A stretch of DNA of 64,000 nucleotides from an uncultured Phycisphaerales bacterium (GTDB lineage: Bacteria; Planctomycetota; Phycisphaerae; WQYP01): NCBI GenBank assembly GCA_903845195.1, contig CAIMWO010000052.1, positions 62,001-126,000 of the forward strand, in the 5' to 3' direction. A model generated the notes under the pieces. It was not told the origin of the DNA. It searched no databases and was given only the letters and a program-made list of their open reading frames with translations. A program made the translations under genes and the position numbers. This document shows, piece by piece, positions 17,678 to 26,176 of the stretch (position 1 is the stretch's first letter; each line of letters opens with the position of its first letter).

Positions 17678-18719
17678 ATGAGTGTGTGCCTTTTTTGTGG
17701 TGAACGAATTTAATCGTCAGTCGAAGCGCAGTCGGGACAAGAAAGATGAGCGACAGATAATATGGCAGATAAAGTACTCGCCGGTAACGGGTCTGTTCAA
17801 ACCGGATGCCCTGCCTCGTCTCTACGGTTCCTGAATCACCATTTTCATAGCAGAAACCCAGCCACTTGTGTCTTTCGGGATCGCCACCCCATGTGGTGAC
17901 TTCGGTGCGCCTAGTGACCGCAGCGCCTGATGCAGATTCCGGTAGAACGATAGTGCCAGCGATCTGCCCATCAAATGACCAGCCAAGACCGGCGAAGTTA
18001 GCCATCAAACGAGATTCTACTCCGGGGAAGGGGAGGGCTATAGCCATCTCTCCTTTGTGTATAAGGATAGCCGGATAGAGGCTTGCGATACCCAGCCCGG
18101 CGAGAAGAGCAACCCACGAGAATGTGACGGCGGTATCCGCCAGTCTTCGACGGAGACGTACGAGACCCGATTCTGAATGTGGGTCAGCGATGATTGTTCC
18201 ACATTCCGGGCATTTGTCGCCGATCTTGTGGGCACGCAGGTCGTAGGAGCATTGCGAACAGCAGCCTCTCATTCGCCGACGCCTTCGTAGACGCCAACAC
18301 AGAATTGTCAGAGACAGCGTAGGCCATGACAAACCGATTGCCAGAACGAACCAATAAGGGAACGCAGTTCCGTACGTGTATGGACTTGAGCCTTTTCGGA
18401 AACGGAATCCCCACGTGCCGCCTCCGATTGCAGCTTTGGGGGCGGTCCAAGGTTGCGTACTCCATAGCCATCCTACCGGGCGTTCGTTGGTATTCAATTG
18501 AAGAAGGGAGGACACGAGGCCACTGTTATGTCGAATATCGAAATCGTATGTTCCGGCGGGCACGGCCCACCGATAGGAGATGTCATCATAGTTACCGTAG
18601 CTTCGTGGCCAGAGGTAAATCGTTGCTATGCACGTTGCGATGCTGAATGCCCACAAGAGGCAGACCCCGCATAGTTTCAGAAATTGTCCGATTCGTCGCA
18701 CGACAAATTGTTCCTTCAC
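17658..18719 (-). CDS. Membrane protein of the zinc-ribbon family, fused two-unit form
   Basis: A 353-residue protein. The first half has an N-terminal TM helix, an exoplasmic domain, a second TM beginning FPYWFVLAIGLSW and a cytoplasmic ribbon CSQCSYDLRA...CPECGT (around residues 150-185). It then repeats the plan: another TM (VTFSWVALLAGLGIASLYPA), a second exoplasmic domain and a last TM after LPYYLSLIFLVP, ending without a second ribbon. This is a tandem fusion of two units of the family found at 23.9-26.7 kb. GTG start. Role unknown. Confidence 0.65.
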   Translation of the reverse strand: MKEQFVVRRIGQFLKLCGVCLLWAFSIATCIATIYLWPRSYGNYDDISYRWAVPAGTYDFDIRHNSGLVSSLLQLNTNERPVGWLWSTQPWTAPKAAIGGGTWGFRFRKGSSPYTYGTAFPYWFVLAIGLSWPTLSLTILCWRLRRRRRMRGCCSQCSYDLRAHKIGDKCPECGTIIADPHSESGLVRLRRRLADTAVTFSWVALLAGLGIASLYPAILIHKGEMAIALPFPGVESRLMANFAGLGWSFDGQIAGTIVLPESASGAAVTRRTEVTTWGGDPERHKWLGFCYENGDSGTVETRQGIRFEQTRYRRVLYLPYYLSLIFLVPTALRLTIKFVHHKKGTHSYDSAKK

Positions 18720-18744
18720 CGGAGGTTACCCAATTGCACTTTGC

Positions 18745-19797
18745 TCACAGCCTCGACGAGGGGTTGGGAAGCGTTGCGGCCGGGCGAGTGGCTGTAGCGG
18801 GCGGCGTTTTCACTTCGTCGAATGATAGCGTGTGTCCAGTTTTTGGATCACGAAATTGGGTGGATACGCCGCCACTGGGCGTAGAAATGATGCCGTGGAA
18901 ATAAGGACAAAATTGCTTGAGTTCGTCGGGCTTTTGGCCAGCAGCCACAAGAAGTTCATAGGCTAATTGGCGAATTGGATAGCACGTAATGCCCTCAGCC
19001 TTAGGATGCTCTGGGGTCTGCGCTCGGAGGCTCACTGTGAGCTTATTGGCGTCACTCAAAGCGGATTTCACAGCGGCGACGACCTCGGGATCGTCCAAAT
19101 AGAACGAAAGCGCACAAAGGGAAATGATACCATCATCAAGGCCGTGGGGGCTGCGGAAGGCTTTGAGAAAGATGGCTTTGAACTCGGGGTCGGGAGGAAC
19201 CACCAGAAGCGTAGCACTACCGGCCCACAGGGCTTGTTCTGCTGCACCGGGAGCGTCAATATGCAGAGCACGCTCCGGGTGATCCACCTGTTGTTGAGGC
19301 GGCGGGAGATGACGTTTGGCATTGGCGGCGAGGGATTCTTTGGCGAGATCGAGAATGTCCTTGCTGGTGCGTAGGATGGCCCCAGCCTTCGTGTAGGCGA
19401 CCCCGGAGGACAACTCGGTAGCTGGCTGGTCGAGGTTGATAGCGTAGACCACAGTCGGTTCCTTGCTGGGGGGCCAGCGGGATTCGTCTTGGTCCAAGAA
19501 CAAAAGGTATTTCGTGCCGGATTGGCCGAGGTGGGTACAGGCGTCGGTGCTGAAGGTAATGCGTTCATCGGCCTTGCCTTTGAGCGTTTCGAGGGTCTTG
19601 CAGACGAGTTTTCCCCTTTCCCAATGACGGGAGCGAATGTCCTTCGTTTCTAAATCAGCGACGGAGACGACCTCGACGTGGACTACAGTCGGTCTAAAGG
19701 TGCAAAGCCATTCGAGGCTATACCCCGTATTGATGGAACCGTAGGCGGGACGTGTGCAGCAAAACAACACGCAAATCAGCATTCCGAGCAAGCGCAT
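18745..19797 (-). CDS. Exported hypothetical protein
   Basis: A 350-residue protein with signal peptide MRLLGMLICVLFCCTRPAYG and GGGAGG upstream of its ATG. The N-terminal domain has the pattern of a short beta-barrel (VVHVEVVSVADLE ... GKADERITFSTD) and the C-terminal part is helical. The C-terminal tail is rich in Pro, Ala and Thr. No family is recognised. Copy 3 of the 50-bp repeat lies immediately upstream (24 bp from the ATG). Confidence 0.6.
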   Translation of the reverse strand: MRLLGMLICVLFCCTRPAYGSINTGYSLEWLCTFRPTVVHVEVVSVADLETKDIRSRHWERGKLVCKTLETLKGKADERITFSTDACTHLGQSGTKYLLFLDQDESRWPPSKEPTVVYAINLDQPATELSSGVAYTKAGAILRTSKDILDLAKESLAANAKRHLPPPQQQVDHPERALHIDAPGAAEQALWAGSATLLVVPPDPEFKAIFLKAFRSPHGLDDGIISLCALSFYLDDPEVVAAVKSALSDANKLTVSLRAQTPEHPKAEGITCYPIRQLAYELLVAAGQKPDELKQFCPYFHGIISTPSGGVSTQFRDPKTGHTLSFDEVKTPPATATRPAATLPNPSSRL

Positions 19798-19820
19798 CAG
19801 CGTCCTCCCATAGCGATATA

Positions 19821-19870
19821 GTCCACCTATTCATTGCCATTCGTGTCGGGTCATTACGGTAAGTAGCACA
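19821..19870 (-). repeat. 50-bp intergenic repeat, copy 3 of 3
   Basis: Third copy, located between the stop of 19882..20346 and the start of 18745..19797. The mini-frame is ATG-ACC-CGA-CAC-GAA-TGG-CAA-TGA (MTRHEWQ): compared with the other copies a His codon differs synonymously and TAA is replaced by TGA, so the peptide is conserved although the DNA is not identical. Confidence 0.7.
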
Positions 19871-19881
19871 CTTTAGAATAT

Positions 19882-20346
19882 TCACTCTTCGAGCACTTTG
19901 CTGATCTCCTTTGCGACAAGGTGAGCGAATGCCTGCGCTATGTTGGTCTCACGTTTCGAGAATCGAATATAGATCGGGACTTCGCCCGGAAAAGCGATAA
20001 AGTATTCAGGATGCAAGACCATGTATAAAAACTCGGCGAACCAAAGAATAAGCAGACCCAATGCCCCATATAACATGTCGAAATATCCTCCGAGGATTGT
20101 TGACATGTTCCATGAATAATAAGTCAGAATTGAAAACACACTGACGCCAAGCACGCCAGCCATTATATTGGAATTGATACGGAAAAAGGTCTTGGTTCTG
20201 GTGCCTAGTAACCGTAGGGGTACGCTGGTCCGTTCGCAAATACAACCGAAAAACAACCTATCATGTTCGATCCGATCTGGGAAAAGCCTCCAAGAATCAC
20301 CCCAGAGTATGAAACTGCTGCGAAAAGTAGCTATAATTTCCGCCAT
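19882..20346 (-). CDS. Membrane protein, PH-like or hypothetical
   Basis: A 154-residue protein with a soluble N-terminal part (WGDSWRLFPDRIEHDRLFFG), two TM helices (IMAGVLGVSVFSILTYYSW and MLYGALGLLILWFAEFLYMV) and a charged C-terminal tail. The ATG at 20346 follows GGGAG. The arrangement resembles small membrane proteins with PH-like domains, but I cannot confirm this. Function unknown. Confidence 0.5.
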   Translation of the reverse strand: MAEIIATFRSSFILWGDSWRLFPDRIEHDRLFFGCICERTSVPLRLLGTRTKTFFRINSNIMAGVLGVSVFSILTYYSWNMSTILGGYFDMLYGALGLLILWFAEFLYMVLHPEYFIAFPGEVPIYIRFSKRETNIAQAFAHLVAKEISKVLEE

Positions 20347-20423
20347 TGCCTCTCCCGGAGTTCTTTCAATTCCCATAAATTACGGTCCCTATTTGTAATC
20401 GCAAACGCCCACGCTGCGGGCGG

Positions 20424-20480
20424 TCACGAATCCTTTAGGGACACCACGAGAAGTGAACCGAATTTACAGACGGTTTTCGT
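20424..20480 (-). pseudogene. Decayed 5' end of a paralogue of 13728..14645
   Basis: Codons here read TKTVCKFGSLLVV, nearly the signal-peptide start of 13728..14645 (MKTVCKSGSLLVV), but the ATG has become ACG and the frame leaves the homology after 13 residues and stops. The leader upstream (to about 20511), including the AGGAGTCA ribosome site, is also conserved. The remainder of the gene is gone. Confidence 0.7.
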
Positions 20481-20520
20481 CGATTGACTCCTGTTCAGTG
20501 GGGTTGGGTCAGCTTCCTGC

Positions 20521-21732
20521 TCAAGTAAAAAAGATTAAGCAATGTGAGGTGAAAGACAACCCATCATGGCTTGGTTGCGGCGGGGCGAACTTCTTCAGTG
20601 CCTCTTTGGCGGCAGCAAAACCCTGATCCGCTGCCTTGCGATACCATTTGACAGCTTCATTCTGGTCTTTTTCCACGCCCGTGCCATTCTCGTAGTAGAC
20701 GCCAAGATTATATTGACCGATAGCATTGCCCTGCTCAGCCGCTTTGCGGACCCACTTGACCGCCTCACGCTTGTCCGGTTCCACGCCCTTGCCAGTCTCG
20801 TAGCAGAGGCCAAGATAGCACTGGGCTTTGGCATCTCCCTGCTCCGCTGCCTTGCGGACCCACCCGAACGCTTCATGCCCATCTTGATTCACCCCTTTGC
20901 CCTCGAAGTAGCAGAGTCCGAGATTGTATTCGGCAGCAGCAAACCCCTGTTCTGCCGCCATGCGATACCATTTGACGGCTTCATGTTGGTCTTGTTCCAC
21001 GCCATCGCCGTTGAAGAAGCAGATACCAAGACCACATTGGGCCTTGGCGTCTCCCTGCTCCGCTGCTTTGCGGAGCCACTTGACCGCCTCACGCCAATCT
21101 CGACCAACTCCTTTGCCATCGGCGTAGCAGAATCCTAGATCGCTTTGGGCGGCGGCTAGTCCCTGTTCCGCCGCCTTCCGAAACCATTTGACTGCCTCAT
21201 ACCAGTCTTGTTCCATCCCGCTGCCGCTATAGTAGCAGACGCCGAGATTGTATTGGGCAGCGGCCAAATCCTGCTCCGCTGCCTTGCGATACCATTTGAC
21301 CGCTTCGTGGTGGTCTTGTTCCACTCCCGTGCCGTTGGCGTAGGCGAGACCCAGATTGTATTGGGAGGCGGCTAGTCCCTGTTCCGCCGCCTTGCGATAC
21401 CATTTGACCGCTTCGTGCTGGTCTTTCTCTACGCCGCTGCCTCTTTCGTAACAAAAGCCCAGATTGTGTTGAGCCTTGTCATATCCCTGCTCCACAGCCT
21501 TGAGATACCATTTGACCGCTTCCCGCTGGTCTTGCACCACGCCGTTGCCGCTATAGTAGCAAACGCCGAGATTGAATTGGGAATGCGCATCCCCCTGCTC
21601 TGCCCTCTTGCGCAACAACTCGACCGCTGGTGCAGTAGCCGTACTCGTGGTCGTATCCCTTGAACACGCCACTTGGCACAGCAATCCGACGACGACAAGG
21701 CCAAGAATGTTGAGCAGATGCAGACCTCTCAT
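20521..21732 (-). CDS. Sel1-repeat lipoprotein, nine repeats
   Basis: A 403-residue protein with a signal sequence ending in a lipobox-like VACS, then nine Sel1-type repeats of 36 residues, each with the pattern NLGxCYxxGxGVxxDxxEAVKWYRKAAEQG. Sel1 repeats form a solenoid used for protein-protein contact. AAGGAGAC precedes the ATG. It is flanked by the decayed gene copy at 20424 and a soluble protein at 21782. A second, unrelated-size Sel1 protein is at 61606. Partner unknown. Confidence 0.85.
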   Translation of the reverse strand: MRGLHLLNILGLVVVGLLCQVACSRDTTTSTATAPAVELLRKRAEQGDAHSQFNLGVCYYSGNGVVQDQREAVKWYLKAVEQGYDKAQHNLGFCYERGSGVEKDQHEAVKWYRKAAEQGLAASQYNLGLAYANGTGVEQDHHEAVKWYRKAAEQDLAAAQYNLGVCYYSGSGMEQDWYEAVKWFRKAAEQGLAAAQSDLGFCYADGKGVGRDWREAVKWLRKAAEQGDAKAQCGLGICFFNGDGVEQDQHEAVKWYRMAAEQGFAAAEYNLGLCYFEGKGVNQDGHEAFGWVRKAAEQGDAKAQCYLGLCYETGKGVEPDKREAVKWVRKAAEQGNAIGQYNLGVYYENGTGVEKDQNEAVKWYRKAADQGFAAAKEALKKFAPPQPSHDGLSFTSHCLIFFT

Positions 21733-21781
21733 GGTGTCTCCTTCCTTTCGGACGTGAGACGAGATTGTACGTTTGCTTCCC

Positions 21782-22120
21782 TCATGTCATCGCCTCGCCC
21801 GCTCTCGTTGGCTTGCCTCTCACCTTTACCCAATACTCCTCCCGCACGTCTTCATCTATTGGTACGGGGCGATACCCGTATAACCCGTCCTCCCCATTCT
21901 TCTTCGGTCCCGAAACCCAGAACAACTCCCCGGTTTCCTCATCGAAGTGATTGTACTTATATCCCCGTCCAGTCTTCATCAACTTCCGGCCTTTGTAGTA
22001 CAACGTTCGGCCAGTCTTCGAAAACGTCACCCGCCCAATCACTGCTGGCCCTTGGACCCCATGAGTGCCTGCTTTCTGCGCCGATTTGTTTTCGATGTAC
22101 ATGATCCGTGAAGCAGGCAT
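21782..22120 (-). CDS. Small conserved hypothetical protein (SRIMYIENK family)
   Basis: A 112-residue soluble protein with IGRVTFSKTGRTLYYKGRKL, YNHFDEETGELFWVSGPKKN and EIDEDVREEYW-like ending. I recall short proteins with these blocks in many bacteria, sometimes mislabelled as 1-deoxy-D-xylulose-5-phosphate synthase; they have no proven function. The ATG at 22120 (MPASRIMYIENKS) is preferred over the longer ORF because it reproduces the family N-terminus. Confidence 0.65.
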   Translation of the reverse strand: MPASRIMYIENKSAQKAGTHGVQGPAVIGRVTFSKTGRTLYYKGRKLMKTGRGYKYNHFDEETGELFWVSGPKKNGEDGLYGYRPVPIDEDVREEYWVKVRGKPTRAGEAMT

Positions 22121-22245
22121 TGATACACCATCCAGTCGGGTCACCGGCCAAGTCATCCGGCACACTACCGACATTGCCATCGGCGTCCGCTCGATCAGAA
22201 TACCCCGCTCCTGTATTTACAGAAAGTGCGAACGGGCAGAGAAGA

Positions 22246-22758
22246 TCATCCCGGTGCCTTGGGCTGCGTGGCTGGATGATTCGGCGGGGCAGATCGGAGG
22301 ACATTCAACCGCCGCAGTTCTTCGGTGAGTTGCTGTAGCCGGGCCGGTGATTTCTCGATGAAGATTGCTTCCCCCTCCGAATCACCTTGCTGGAAAATCG
22401 GAAAGGACAGGTGTTGTTGCTCCATTGTGGTCAAGAATCGAGTGGTGGGGACTCGATCCAGCCGACTGTCTGCATACCAGATCACCCCTTGGAGCATGAG
22501 GACGCACGAGAGTACAACGAACAGCGCAGACAGGTAGGGGAATCGCCGCCACAAGAGCAGCCAGATCACGACAGCAAGGGCGGGAACCACCCAATGAATA
22601 ACACTAAGAATGGTTGGAAATTGGATATTCAAATTCCAGAGTGGTCGCAGACTCAAAGAAACGATATCCGCCCCCATACCCACCGAACCGATCAAGACCA
22701 CCACAGGCAGGACAAGAGTGAGGATGACGTTGGGTTTGCGGCGAGTATGAACGGTCAT
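22246..22758 (-). CDS. Three-TM membrane protein
   Basis: A 170-residue protein with three hydrophobic helices (VILTLVLPVVVLIGSVGMG, ILSVIHWVVPALAVVIWLLL and YLSALFVVLSCVLMLQGVIW) and a C-terminal soluble tail ending NHPATQPKAPG. No motif known. The Pro/Gln/Thr tail is typical of exported planctomycete proteins. It is 52 bp downstream of the von Willebrand-like protein 22811..23491 and may be in the same transcript. Confidence 0.55.
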   Translation of the reverse strand: MTVHTRRKPNVILTLVLPVVVLIGSVGMGADIVSLSLRPLWNLNIQFPTILSVIHWVVPALAVVIWLLLWRRFPYLSALFVVLSCVLMLQGVIWYADSRLDRVPTTRFLTTMEQQHLSFPIFQQGDSEGEAIFIEKSPARLQQLTEELRRLNVLRSAPPNHPATQPKAPG

Positions 22759-22810
22759 GCGATGTTTCCAAGATCAGGCGGCAGTCTTTGCTGATACACA
22801 ATTCATAAGG

Positions 22811-23491
22811 TCAGTGGACGTTTAGGTCGGTCTCATTAAGGAACTTGTAGATGCCGTGATGAGTGCGAGCAAGCTCTTGGATTTCCTTTTGATAATCAGC
22901 GATGGGGGACATGCAGACGGTGTGGATGTGGACGACATGAGCGGTGTCCAGTTGCCGAACCAGATCGAGTAAACCATTGGTCTCGCTGTTCGTCAGGAAG
23001 ATGATCGTGTCGGGCTGCATGGCAAAGGCATTCCTAAAAGCATCTTTGACGGCGTTGGGAGAATCATCATCCCCTCCTTCCACTCTAATCTTGTCGATTC
23101 GAGTGGCGACCTTGCCGCAGACCTCTTTCGTGGCAGGCTGAAGATGACTCGGACCAAGGATGTTGGCAGCGGATTCAAACTCGTTGAAAAAGATGACCGC
23201 AAAAGATTGACCAGACTGGAGAGATTGAACTGAACGTTTGAGTTCAAGCTTGATGAAGTCGAAATCATCCAAAAGTGAGCCATTATTGTCGATGATGTAG
23301 ACAACCTTGCTGGCGGGTACTTGGAGGGTGAAAAGGGTGACTTTGGGGCCGGGTTCGTTCACGACGGACGTATTGGCGGGCCGGGCGTCAGAAGGGGACC
23401 TGTGCAGAGGATTGTTTGTACAGGATACGCCGATGATCACCGTGGTCAGCAGTAAGCACTTGGCGAAGGAATTCAACCATGACCGTTTCAT
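22811..23491 (-). CDS. Exported von Willebrand factor A-like protein
   Basis: A 226-residue protein. The N-terminus MKRSWLNSFAKCLLLTTVII with GVSC suggests export, perhaps as a lipoprotein. The mature domain has KVVYIIDNNGSLLDDFDF, in which D-N-N-G-S stands for the DxSxS MIDAS motif with Asn in place of the first Ser, followed by FAVIFFNEF and TIIFLTNSETN strands typical of VWA domains. AGGAG precedes the ATG at 23491. Metal binding may be altered. Likely a binding protein in the periplasm. Confidence 0.65.
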   Translation of the reverse strand: MKRSWLNSFAKCLLLTTVIIGVSCTNNPLHRSPSDARPANTSVVNEPGPKVTLFTLQVPASKVVYIIDNNGSLLDDFDFIKLELKRSVQSLQSGQSFAVIFFNEFESAANILGPSHLQPATKEVCGKVATRIDKIRVEGGDDDSPNAVKDAFRNAFAMQPDTIIFLTNSETNGLLDLVRQLDTAHVVHIHTVCMSPIADYQKEIQELARTHHGIYKFLNETDLNVH

Positions 23492-23576
23492 GTTTTGGCT
23501 CCTATTGTGATTGCCGTCCCGCATTCGGGCAGCAGTCCTACTCCGGGGCGAATGCAAGCTGGTTGCCGATCAAACC

Positions 23577-23939
23577 TCATGAGCCGTAGGTATTGAAGGT
23601 GAAAGTCATTCCTGTCAACGTCGAGAGAAACGTCACCACACAGGCAAGGCCCAGCGCCAGCCAGAATCTTCCTTTGCCGATATTGAACCAGTACCGGTGA
23701 AAAATAAACGTATTGAGACAAAGTGCCGTGACTGTCGGCAAATAGAACCCGAGGTCAAGATCGAAGACAATAGACGGATTAGGAATCATCCGGCCAAGAA
23801 TGCCGCTCGGATAGAACAGGAACAACGCCAAGACATGGGCGACAAAGATTGCCAGTGTGAAGATCAAGATGCGCCCGATCCTCAGCCGCAGGGACGTTTT
23901 CAACGATTTCTCGTTACGCAGGTTCAGCCAACGTCTCAT
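23577..23939 (-). CDS. Three-TM membrane protein, end of zinc-ribbon operon
   Basis: A 120-residue protein starting MRRWLNLRNEK with three TM helices (ILIFTLAIFVAHVLALFLF, LGFYLPTVTALCLNTFIF and FWLALGLACVVTFLSTL). The ATG overlaps the stop of the preceding gene as ATGA. It shares the MRRW start with the zinc-ribbon paralogues upstream but lacks the exoplasmic domain and the ribbon. It is the last gene in the chain 26688 to 23577. Confidence 0.6.
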   Translation of the reverse strand: MRRWLNLRNEKSLKTSLRLRIGRILIFTLAIFVAHVLALFLFYPSGILGRMIPNPSIVFDLDLGFYLPTVTALCLNTFIFHRYWFNIGKGRFWLALGLACVVTFLSTLTGMTFTFNTYGS

Positions 23940-24472
23940 TCCTGTCTCCCCGTTCTGCTCAAGGTCGGTGTGCCACATTCAGGGCAACGGTCTTTGCTGG
24001 CACGTAGGTCGTAGCCGCAGTTCACGCAAAGTCCGGCCTGCTGGCGATATTGACGCCGAACTCGCCGCCAATGGTACGTTCCCCACAATGTGAGGACGGC
24101 GGACAACACTGCTACGAACCAGAAGGGGACGAAGAGAGCGTAATGGTAATCCCCCCATCGCTCGCCAGTCACAAGCGAAAAACCAAACACATTCCAAAAG
24201 TAGACATTCGTTCCCGGCACTCGTTCAAACTTCACTGCGGGCTTGTCAACCCAGTAGTGAAACTCGAACGGCGTTGTCAGTTCAACACCAGAAAGGGGGA
24301 CGTTGTGTTCCAGTCGCAATTGGCCACAGGAAGTCCAAAGAAATGTGCTTCCACGTGAGTTCCCATACTCGAATAACTCGTTCTGCCAATAGCTCCGCAC
24401 CCAGAGAGCCAGTGCCGCCACGAATAGCAGCAGTGAAAAGATGGCGAGGATGTTAAGGAACCAGCGTTTCAA
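23936..24472 (-). CDS. Membrane-anchored zinc-ribbon protein, paralogue 5
   Basis: A 178-residue protein with plan: N-terminal TM (LKRWFLNILAIFSLLLFVAA), exoplasmic beta-rich domain of about 80 residues, second TM after LFVPFWFVAVLSAV, then cytoplasmic ribbon CVNCGYDLRASKDRCPECGTP. The start is a TTG that overlaps the upstream stop as TTGA; the ORF-track start lies inside the upstream gene. The ribbon is a typical Phycisphaerae signature of unknown function. Confidence 0.65.
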   Translation of the reverse strand: MKRWFLNILAIFSLLLFVAALALWVRSYWQNELFEYGNSRGSTFLWTSCGQLRLEHNVPLSGVELTTPFEFHYWVDKPAVKFERVPGTNVYFWNVFGFSLVTGERWGDYHYALFVPFWFVAVLSAVLTLWGTYHWRRVRRQYRQQAGLCVNCGYDLRASKDRCPECGTPTLSRTGRQE

Positions 24473-25065
24473 GTGATCCGTTCCTTTACAAAGCCTGTTG
24501 GGATCGGAGTGCCGCACTCGGGGCAGCGGTCACCGGGCAGGTGAGCACGCAGATCGTAGCCACAACTTTGGCAACACCCGCTTCTGCGTCGTCGGTGCTG
24601 TCGCCACAGGCGCAATGCCCGGCGCAGCAGCCAGATTGCAGTTAGGCCCGTGGCCAGCGTGAGGAACCAATACGGGAAGCGGATGTCGTTGATCGTGCCT
24701 ATCTGCCTCGTGCCTGATACTGATACAGCCCCGGTGTATGTAGGAGCATCCCGCTCCACATGGAATCCACCCCATGCCCAACCATTAAAACCCCAATCAT
24801 CGAGTTCCCCCCACCCGGGCATACGATGCCATTGCACTACCCCTTCATAGGGGGCGGGAAATCTGGGGTTTTCTTTCTTGGAGTCATAGACGATGCAGTC
24901 GAAGCCGATGCGGCCTGTGCCCGAAGCCACTACGAATTCCCGTCTGATTGAGTTGCTCACGATGAAATAGTCGTAGGCACAGTAACTCTCGATCCACAGC
25001 CCCACGGTCGCCACAGAGAGCAGCAGCGACAGTCCAGTAACTATGTTGAGCAGCCAGCGTCTCAT
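24469..25065 (-). CDS. Membrane-anchored zinc-ribbon protein, paralogue 4
   Basis: A 198-residue member of the same family: MRRWLLNIVTGLSLLLSVAT as first TM, a Trp/Gly-rich exoplasmic domain (WGFNGWAWGGFHVERD), a second TM after IRFPYWFLTLATG and the ribbon CQSCGYDLRAHLPGDRCPEC. ATGA overlaps at its start and TTGA at its end. The 67-residue N-terminal extension in the ORF track is read-through of the upstream gene in another frame. Confidence 0.65.
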   Translation of the reverse strand: MRRWLLNIVTGLSLLLSVATVGLWIESYCAYDYFIVSNSIRREFVVASGTGRIGFDCIVYDSKKENPRFPAPYEGVVQWHRMPGWGELDDWGFNGWAWGGFHVERDAPTYTGAVSVSGTRQIGTINDIRFPYWFLTLATGLTAIWLLRRALRLWRQHRRRRSGCCQSCGYDLRAHLPGDRCPECGTPIPTGFVKERIT

Positions 25066-25610
25066 GCCTTGGCCTCGCTCGGGGCCGGGATTGGTGTGCC
25101 ACATTCTGGGCAACGGTCTATGCTGGCCCGCAGGTCGTAGCCGCACTGGCGACAGCAAAGGTGGCCGCTGGGTACGTGGCGGCGGCGAACGAAAGCGATG
25201 CACCACCATGCAGGAAGGATGGCGAAGACGAGAACCAGAAACCAGTGAGGAACAAAAAACGCCCATGAACGCACTGGGCCAAAATAGCGGTCCACGTAAA
25301 AGAGAAATCCCCAGCGGTTCCAGTACACCGTCTCGTATGAAACCGGTTGCTGGTAAACAGCGCTCTCGTTATAGCGAGGCCAATGCGTGTAGTTCCACCC
25401 GTTCCCACCCGGTGTAGCGTCTTTGTCTATGTCAGCAAATAACTGTAGCCGTCCCGGCTCGGTGATAATCCCGATGCGGTCAATGTATCTACCGATCTGG
25501 CCGTACCAGAGGAAATCGTGGTCAAAGTGAGAGTCCACCCACTGGACGATGGTGGCTATGCAAAACAGCATCGACGCTCCGGCAAAGATGTGGAACAGCC
25601 ATCGTCTCAT
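25062..25610 (-). CDS. Membrane-anchored zinc-ribbon protein, paralogue 3
   Basis: A 182-residue member: MRRWLFHIFAGASMLFCIAT, exoplasmic domain with WNYTHWPRYNES and YWNRWGFLFYVDRYFGPV, second TM after FFVPHWFLVLVFAILP, ribbon CRQCGYDLRASIDRCPECGTP. The stop overlaps the next ATG as ATGA. The exoplasmic domains of the paralogues are far more diverged than their TM-proximal and ribbon parts, which suggests diversification of the sensed or bound partner. Confidence 0.65.
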   Translation of the reverse strand: MRRWLFHIFAGASMLFCIATIVQWVDSHFDHDFLWYGQIGRYIDRIGIITEPGRLQLFADIDKDATPGGNGWNYTHWPRYNESAVYQQPVSYETVYWNRWGFLFYVDRYFGPVRSWAFFVPHWFLVLVFAILPAWWCIAFVRRRHVPSGHLCCRQCGYDLRASIDRCPECGTPIPAPSEAKA

Positions 25611-26176
25611 GCCTTGGCCTCGGCCTTGGTGGCAATCGGCGTCCCGCATTCAGGACAGCGTTCTTTGCTGGCCCGCAAATCGTAGCCACATTTCAGGCAG
25701 TGCCCTACCTTTGCCCCATGCCGCCTTCGCCACGCCCGCCAAGCCCACAGAACCGGCAGAACCAAGAACATCAGAGCGGAAATCCAATGCGGCAGAGCGA
25801 AGAAAGCAATTCGACAGACCACCCGACCGTCCTTTACGGCTTCGCTGTAATCCGCAACATTGCCCCATGTCCAGTCACGACTCTCTCTTGAATTCGCCCA
25901 GCCATTGAACACATAGCCGATCCGACCATCTCGGATGTGGCTAAAAAACCATTCCCTTGGCCCTACCGGTCGTGTGCTGCCCACACCGAGCCAGCGTGTG
26001 AAGGCGTACATCTGAAACTCGACACTTCCTTTCGAGGAATGCAGGCACAGGCAACATGTTCCTTCCTTGCCGACCCCGAAACTCTCGGTCGTCCCACTCC
26101 GTACCCACAGCACCACGGTCGCCACGCAGAGCAGCAGTGAGAAGGCGGCGAGAATGTTGAACAGGCGGCGTTTCAT
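25607..26176 (-). CDS. Membrane-anchored zinc-ribbon protein, paralogue 2
   Basis: A 189-residue member: MKRRLFNILAAFSLLLCVAT, an exoplasmic domain containing FNGWANSRESRDWTWGNV, a second TM after ALPHWISALMFLVLP and the ribbon CLKCGYDLRASKERCPECGTP. Coupled to both neighbours by ATGA overlaps. No catalytic residues are apparent. Confidence 0.65.
   Translation of the reverse strand: MKRRLFNILAAFSLLLCVATVVLWVRSGTTESFGVGKEGTCCLCLHSSKGSVEFQMYAFTRWLGVGSTRPVGPREWFFSHIRDGRIGYVFNGWANSRESRDWTWGNVADYSEAVKDGRVVCRIAFFALPHWISALMFLVLPVLWAWRAWRRRHGAKVGHCLKCGYDLRASKERCPECGTPIATKAEAKA

Noticed and set aside
20566-21138. 190-aa plus-strand ORF with internal repeats
   Set aside because: Its periodicity is only the reverse reading of the Sel1 repeats.
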